Position numbers and translations under genes: made by a program. The notes beneath the pieces were generated by a model. It was not told the origin of the DNA and did not search any database. It worked only from the letters and a program-made list of their open reading frames with translations. From Chionoecetes opilio (lineage: Eukaryota > Arthropoda > Malacostraca > Decapoda > Majidae), in NCBI GenBank assembly GCA_016584305.1, contig JACEEZ010020928.1:100001-164000 (forward strand): a DNA stretch of 64,000 nt, read 5' to 3'. Of this stretch, positions 58,612 to 64,000 are shown one piece after another. Every line of letters starts with the position of its first letter. Position 1 is the first letter of the stretch.

Positions 58612-58753
58612 GATTTTCTCTGAGATAGATCTCGTTAAAAGTGATAGCTAGTTCAGCGTTTATTATCTTTTTAAAGATATTTTCTCTTTGTCTTAAGAGG
58701 GTCTTATTCTCTTTTGTAATCACTTTTATGACTTCGCCGTAGCTTGTCATTTT

Positions 58754-58797
58754 TGCTGTATCGGGATTTCGGGTCTAAGAACCCTTCTTCAGCAGCA
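58754..58797 (-). ncRNA. Hammerhead ribozyme motif, copy 3
   Basis: Minus strand: stem I TGCTG/CAGCA, core CTGAAGA, stem II GGGT/ACCC, GAAA, stem III around ATCCCGAT and cleavage-site TA. All conserved core bases are present. Confidence 0.75.
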
Positions 58798-59439
58798 TGT
58801 GGAAGATGTTTTCTCCTCAGTTGTAGAGGTGAGCATGATTAAGCTGTGGAGTGCAGCGCTATTTATTAAATGAAGTCCGGCTGCCGCGCAGCCTAGTGGG
58901 CGGCTCTGATTGTTAGATAGCTTTTGCTTCTCGTTGATTTTTGTCTCCGTGAGTGGCCGACGCTTATTGGTTGCTGACTCCTCGCTTTGTTTCTCTGTGA
59001 GTAGGCTGTTATTAGCCTTTGTTCTTTTCATGCTTGGTAGAGCTTGTAGGTCGTTTGCCTGTACGTTAAGCTTGGGATTGATGTCTTTTATGTAAAGTGC
59101 TTCTAGAGTTGGAAGTCGCCGCACATCTGCACACATGTCGACCAATTCTGTATTTTCTTCTAAAAATGTTCTTGTGATGATAATGCCATGTTTTTCTAAT
59201 AGGTGACTTTTTGGGGCTCCGGAAGTTAGGTGGCAAGTAAGGCGTCGAGACAGCTTCGTTGTCGTCATGCCGATGTAGGATGCGGGGAGGACTTCACAGT
59301 TTCCTCTTCTGCAAGTGATCCTATATACGACATGGGACTTTTGTTTTGTCTCCTTCGTCTGGCTTGGGCTGTTACGGAGAAGGGGGTTGCTGGTGTTCTT
59401 GTTCTTGTAGCCAGACTTCATCAATAAATAGCGCTTCAC
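58789..59439 (-). pseudogene. Penelope GIY-YIG endonuclease domain (partial ORF)
   Basis: An open frame of 216 codons without its polymerase half. HVVYRITCRRGNCEVLPASY then IGMTTTKLSRRLTCHL give the GIY-YIG core (Y-x-I-T-C at the first strand, S-YIG-MT at the second, R and H in the helix). IEALYIK-type and NPKLNVQ sequence near residue 105-115 supplies the expected downstream Glu region (LEALYIKDINPKLN). In intact Penelope elements this domain nicks the target for reverse transcription. The polymerase part upstream is missing, so this is a 5'-truncated copy; the domain itself looks intact. Confidence 0.85.
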
Positions 59440-59492
59440 TCCACAGCTTAATCATGCTCACCTCTACAACTGAGGAGAAAACATCTTCCACA

Positions 59493-59536
59493 TGCTGCTG
59501 AAGAAGGGTTCTTAGACCCGAAATCGCGATACAGCA
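59493..59536 (+). ncRNA. Hammerhead ribozyme motif, copy 4
   Basis: TGCTG (59,493), CTGAAGA (59,498), stem II GGGT ... ACCC, GAAA (59,520), ATCGCGAT, TA (59,530-59,531) and CAGCA (59,532-59,536). This is the order stem I, core, stem II, GAAA, stem III, UH, stem I of a type I hammerhead with a very short stem III. Confidence 0.78.
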
Positions 59537-59655
59537 AAAATGACAAGCTACGGCGAAGTCATGAAAGTGATTACAAAAGAGAATAAGACACTCTTAAGAC
59601 AAAGAGAAAATATCTTTTAAAAGATAATAAACGCTGAACTAGCTATCACTTTAAT

Positions 59656-60246
<591 letters not shown>

Positions 60247-60248
<2 letters not shown>

Positions 60249-60899
60249 GTATAAGCGAAAGTGTGTGTGTGTGTCTGTCTGTCCGCGATAGGTGCCGCCC
60301 CCTGTGGCGCAATCTCCTCATATGGCACAGTTTTGGAACCGGGTCGACCAGGGGAAGGTTTTAAGCCCACTTATGAGATGATCCGATAACTTTTTTTTTT
60401 TTTTTAGCAGCCTATTAGCTAGAATTGTGAAAAAAAATGGGTTGCGAGAATTGAGGAAACCTTGATGTAGGGTGATGGGAAATGGGTGGGGTGATGGGTA
60501 ATGGGTGTGGGGTGATGGGTGAGTGAATGGGTAGGGGTGATGGGTTGGGGGTGATGGGTGATGGGTGAGGGAATAGGTGGGGGGTGATGGGTAATGGGTG
60601 AGTGAATGGGTGTGTGGTGATGGGTAATGGGTGAGTGAATGGGTGGGGATGATGGGTAATGGGTGAGTGAATGGGTTGGGGGTGATGGGTAAAGGGTGAG
60701 TGAATGGGTTGGGATGGGTTGGCGTAAATACATACATTTCTACATCCATGATTTCAGGAGAGTTAGAAGGGGCTATCTGGAGAGTCTGTGTTTGGTGGGC
60801 CTCCGGCCCACCAAACACAGGTGGTGGGCCAAAGGCCCACCAATAGCCCTCCGCAGGAGCTAGCCAAAAAGTCCGCCCGGAGGGCGGCTTTGCAGCTAG

Positions 60900-60900
<1 letters not shown>
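60247..60900 (+). mobile_element. Helitron/Helentron-like non-autonomous element
   Basis: Starts near AGTATAAGCGAAAGTGTG, with GTCTGTCTGTCCGCGA following. The 3' end has a GC-rich hairpin CCGCCC-GGA-GGGCGG (60,873-60,887), eight bases, then CTAG and T in an AT array. A hairpin 6-12 bases before a terminal CTRR, inserted before T, is the Helitron signature. The interior has a minisatellite (60,480-60,715) and a GGGCC inverted repeat at 60,788-60,818. No Rep/helicase gene is present. Confidence 0.6.
60480..60715. repeat. GGTGATGGGTAATGGGTGAG minisatellite
   Basis: Variable units of about 40-45 bp built from TGATGGGTAATGGGTGAG and TGAATGGGT(G/T)GGG. It yields a Pro/His/Thr-rich spurious frame on the minus strand. 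Confidence 0.9.

Positions 60901-60973
<73 letters not shown>
60901..60973. repeat. (AT)n microsatellite
   Basis: AT array between the Helitron-like 3' end and copy C. Confidence 0.95.
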
Positions 60974-60975
<2 letters not shown>

Positions 60976-60976
<1 letters not shown>

Positions 60977-61281
60977 GGTACGCCGTAGGTCCAATGAAAA
61001 GTGAAATATAGATTATTTCGAATTTGGCAGGATGTTTTCTTATATAAAACTGAATTTTAAGGGTGGTTTGTCCGCTTCAACGTTTTGGTTTGAGCACTTC
61101 TTGCTATGCAAAAATGGATTTTTATATTTATATGCAAAACATAGCTTAAAGTGCGATTTTGCATAGTAAGAATTGCTCAAATGCAGAAATGGAATTAGAT
61201 AAAATCGTCTTAGAATTTCATTTTACATAGGAAATTGGCATGCCAAAGTTGAGAAAAGAATTGTTGTTATACGGCGTACCC
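60976..61281 (+). mobile_element. Internally deleted (MITE-like) derivative of the same family
   Basis: Left end GGGTACGCCGTAGGTCC and right end ATACGGCGTACCC only 306 bp apart, with left and right subterminal blocks fused. Flanks are TA on the left and TG on the right. Confidence 0.75.
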
Positions 61282-61289
61282 TGACCAGG

Positions 61290-62647
61290 GTACCAAAATA
61301 GTTGGATTGGGTTATGATGGGAGGAAGAAAGGACAAGACCAGAGCTATGGTGCCCGACAGCTATGGGAAACTGCACCCAAGGTTGATCAGGGAGGAGCAT
61401 ATGTCAGTGACAGAGGAGCCATCTGGAAGGTACCTTTGGCACTTTGTACCAGAGGACCCGGTGCCACCTGAGAAGCCTGCGTTCAAGGTGGCTCAGGCTC
61501 TCTATGATCTGCTGGTGACATACGACTCCACCGACTCATTGATCGTACTGCAAGGTGACTCAACTAGGGCCAGCACGGGGTGGAAGGGTGGTACTCACGC
61601 CCATTTGGAGAAGATGCTGGGACACAAGCTATTCTGGAGTTTTGCGTGTTGCACACAAACGAGTTGCTCCTGCGTCACCTTATCACCAGCATCGACGGGC
61701 CTACCTCATCTGACACTGGCTTCACGGGTCCAGTGTGCAGTCTGCTGTCCAGCGTGAATGAGATGCAGTACAACGCAGAGTTCAGAGGAGTGCCAGGCGG
61801 TGAAGATCTCACGGAGATACCGGAGTATATCCTGGGCAACATGTCCACTGACCAGAAGGTCTCCTACCAGCTGGTCCAGGCTGTGAAGCGGGGCGGTCTC
61901 CCGTCCGAGCTGCAGGAGATCAAGTGTGGCAAGGTGTCCCACTCCAGATGGGTCACCACAGCCCAGTCGCTCGTGTACATGTGGACCAGAAAGCATGGAC
62001 TGACTGGCAAAAAACTGAACACCCTGGAAATCCTAGTCAAGTACTGCCTGCAGGTGTACTTCAAACTCTACTACGACATCAAGGTTCACCACAGACTAGA
62101 GGACGGCCCCAAGCACATCCTCACGCAGCTCAGAGTGATGAGGTCGCAGCCCAAGAAGGTCCAAACAGCTGTGACCTTCTACGTGCGGACAGGAGCATGG
62201 TTCGCACACTCAGAATGTGTCCTCCTCTCGCTGATGTCGAGTCAGAGTGAGGACGACCGCAGGTTCGCCGTGACCCAGATTTTGAAGCTGAGGGCTGGCG
62301 AGGAGTATCGGGACACCAGTGTAAGACCTCGCATCACACCCAAGCTGAACTTGTCAGCCACCAGCTTGCAGACACTGATCAGCTGGCAGCCTGGCCAGGT
62401 GCACGAGCCGGCATTCACCTGTTCACTGTCCGGGGATCAGATCCAGGAGATCCTGGTCAAGCCGTACGAGGTTCCTGAGTTCTCTATCCACACTCAGAGT
62501 ACCGAAAGCGTCGTGAAGCAGGTGACAGAGGCTTCGGCAGCAGTGGTGGGGCAGCAGGCCAGAGACGGGTTCATCCGGGCTCGGGCCCACCACCGGGAGA
62601 CCATGCCCTGCTTCAGGTCTAAAAAGGACATGATGGACACATTCTAG
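61290..62647 (+). pseudogene. Unknown transposon gene, copy C (best preserved)
   Basis: Multicopy arthropod gene family without a name I can give. The first frame (61,302-about 61,640) reads GYDGRKDKTRAMVPDSYG, LHPRLIREEHMSVTEEPSGR, YLWHFVPEDPVPPEKPAF, LIVLQGDSTRASTGWKGG. One frameshift at about 61,640-61,660 leads into the 355-codon frame 61,580-62,647: CVLHTNELLLRHLITSIDGP, CGKVSHSRWVTTAQSLVYMW, VHHRLEDGPKHILTQL, GAWFAHSECVLLSL and a basic end CFRSKKDMMDTF. Asp residues in QGDST and DGP could belong to a catalytic set, but no classical DDE spacing is proven. Position inside TIR elements with TA duplications suggests a transposase or accessory protein (inference). The 5' end is missing. Confidence 0.72.
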
Positions 62648-63002
62648 GCCAACGTAGAGACTGTGACACAGTGATGTAGTGCCTGATGAACCAACTGATC
62701 AGAATGAGCTTACCACGCTAGTCATTTGGAACTCATATTGGTGCATGCACAGTCTATAACGGTTTTCCAAACGGCTGGACGAGTTTTGGCCCACGCTGAG
62801 CACCTACGTCACGCGATCCAGGCCACCCCAAGCCCTCTCGATCTGCCTCATTCTATCAGCAGCATAGCTGAGAGGCGGGTGGATCCGCTCCGTGCGCCCA
62901 CGTTCATGTCCTACCATATTCTCTTTCTAAGTTAATATAACTAACTAACTAACAAGAAAAACAACAATAATAAAAAAATAATAATAAATACTACTCCCCA
63001 TA

Positions 63003-63170
63003 CTATAGTAGTAGTAGTAGTGGTTGTAGTAGTAGTAATAGTAACAATAGTAGTAGTAATAATAGTAGCAGTAGAAGTAGTCGTATAGTAGTAGTAGTTG
63101 TAAAGTAGTAGTGGTAATAGTAGTAATAGTAGTGTTAGTTATTAGTAGCAATAGCAGTGGTAGTAATAGA
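63003..63170. repeat. (TAG)n triplet microsatellite
   Basis: Irregular TAG/GTA/AAT triplets; open frames here are spurious. Confidence 0.9.
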
Positions 63171-63172
63171 CT

Positions 63173-63473
63173 ATTACCTTATAACAACACAATTGGTATT
63201 AATGGACATGTTATTTACCCAATAAGCAGTACATGAAAACAGCATGGCTGTAATAAACAATACTGTACAAGGCTAAGTGGCATCGTGTTGGGGCGGGGGA
63301 GGAAGGAGGGACTAGGCTGCGCCAGCTGAGTCACGTGTTACATCCTCCCCCGCCCCAACACGATGCCACTTAGCCTTTTACTGTATTGTTTATTACATCC
63401 ATGCTGTTTTCCTGTACTGCTTATTTGGTAAATAACATGTCCATTAATACCAATTGTGTTGTTATAAGGTAAT
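63173..63473. mobile_element. Foldback/palindromic MITE
   Basis: Arms of about 120-125 bp (ATTACCTTATAACAACACAA at 63,173 and its complement ending 63,473) with a short G/C-rich centre at about 63,295-63,345. The hairpin includes GGGGCGGGGGAGG against CCTCCCCCGCCCC. Confidence 0.82.
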
Positions 63474-63846
63474 GCAATGTTCCATTACTAGTAAAGACAA
63501 TGATTAAATCATTCATAATTTCACCGAGTGGCAACTGCGAGTACACACTGTATCACTGTATCGTCACCTGGATCGCGTGACGTCACTAAGCCCCACCCCC
63601 AACCTGCGCGTCGGATGACCGTTATAGACTGTGGGTGCATGATGCAATACACAGAACCAACAGGACACTGCGTACTTATTTAAGCATTATTCAATAAGGG
63701 TGCAATATAAAAGTGCGATTTTGCATAGTAAGAATTGCTCAAATGCAAAAATGTATAGAGATAAAATCGTCTTAGCATTCCATTTTACATAGGAAATTGG
63801 CATGCCAAAGTTGCAAAAAAGATTTGTTGTTATACAACGTACCCTA

Positions 63847-63909
63847 ATATATATATATATGGTTGATAGTAATAGACAATTGTTGATAGTAATAACATTA
63901 TCTACCCCT

Positions 63910-64000
<91 letters not shown>
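63847..64000. repeat. (AT)n microsatellite to the window end
   Basis: AT arrays interrupted by TTGATAGTAATAGACAATTG-like sequence at 63,861-63,915; the array runs off the window. Confidence 0.95.

Larger units (their letters stand above)
58612..59655 (-). mobile_element. Penelope-like element with inverted terminal segments
   Basis: GIY-YIG open frame on the minus strand (59,439-58,789) followed by its terminal segment with a hammerhead (58,612-58,880). On the other side (59,425-59,655) the same terminal segment appears in inverted orientation, beginning AATAGCGCTTCACTCCACAG. Both outer ends read AACTAGCTATCACTT and stop at AT arrays. The reverse transcriptase half is absent. Confidence 0.82.
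62748..63633. mobile_element. hAT-like non-autonomous element in copy C
   Basis: Ends CACAGTCTATAACGGT and ACCGTTATAGACTGTG are perfect inverted repeats, with GGTGCATG duplicated on both sides (62,740-62,747, 63,634-63,641). Copy B at about 21,865 has the empty site, GGTGCATGATGC. Contains a TAG/GTA triplet array (63,003-63,170) and a palindromic insert. Confidence 0.88.
60974..63846 (+). mobile_element. TA-flanked unknown-gene transposon, copy C
   Basis: Starts TA-GGGTACGCCGTAGG (60,974) and ends ACAACGTACCC-TA (63,846), in AT arrays. Its first 310 bp (60,976-61,281) contain both a left and a right terminus of the family, so they form a complete short derivative joined to the gene-bearing part from 61,290 on. 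The gene's left half is thus truncated. A hAT-like element sits at 62,748-63,633 in the 3' flank of the gene. Confidence 0.8.

Overview
This is eukaryotic DNA, most likely from a decapod crustacean. The evidence is a low density of host coding sequence, very long dinucleotide arrays ((AT)n, (GA/CT)n, (GT/CA)n), tRNA-derived SINEs, several families of LINEs, Penelope-like elements, an env-bearing Gypsy-type provirus and many nested DNA transposons. The species assignment is an inference from this style of genome; no bacterial gene, rRNA, tRNA gene or CRISPR array was found.

The only host gene I can support is on the + strand. A signal-peptide exon (14,304-14,435) ends in phase 1. A CLIP-domain exon (42,291-42,417) starts in the matching phase, has good splice sites and carries the early cysteines of a CLIP domain. 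The two are separated by an intron of about 27.9 kb that is filled almost entirely by transposons. Later exons (rest of the CLIP domain, protease domain) are not recognisable here; the window downstream of 42.4 kb also looks like transposon-filled intron.

Layout: 0-7 kb, SINE and an RTE/CR1-like LINE relic. 7.1-10.65 kb, long-TIR element with a decayed FEN1/PIN-like gene ending in a CXC zinc domain. 11.2-14.15 kb, a hAT-type shell stuffed with mariner-like MITEs and a Penelope palindrome. 14.3 kb, host exon 1. 15.3-22.07 kb, two divergent copies of a TA-flanked transposon with an unknown gene; much of this stretch has homopolymer-smeared, probably erroneous consensus. 22.1-25.5 kb, Jockey-like LINE split by a TTAA-flanked element. 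25.6-39.4 kb, one antisense errantivirus-like provirus (gag-pol-env, CAAG target duplications) that was itself hit by a LINE, a hAT-like element, a SINE and a piggyBac-like MITE. 42.3 kb, host exon 2. 42.7-49.3 kb, second long-TIR element of the FEN1/PIN-like family with a third, related element inserted inside its reading frame. 51.1-58.4 kb, second hAT-type shell holding a smeared LINE and an RTE-like LINE. 58.6-59.65 kb, Penelope copy with inverted terminal ribozyme motifs. 60.2-60.9 kb, Helitron/Helentron-like element. 60.97-63.84 kb, third copy of the TA-flanked unknown-gene transposon with a hAT-like insertion.

The strongest candidate for something not generally described is the FEN1/PIN-like gene family: all three instances in the window lie in elements with 350-750-bp terminal inverted repeats, and one sits inside another with a clean insertion point. 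Other notable items are hammerhead-ribozyme motifs in all four Penelope ends, and the fact that the whole nesting order of the provirus can be read from target-site duplications.
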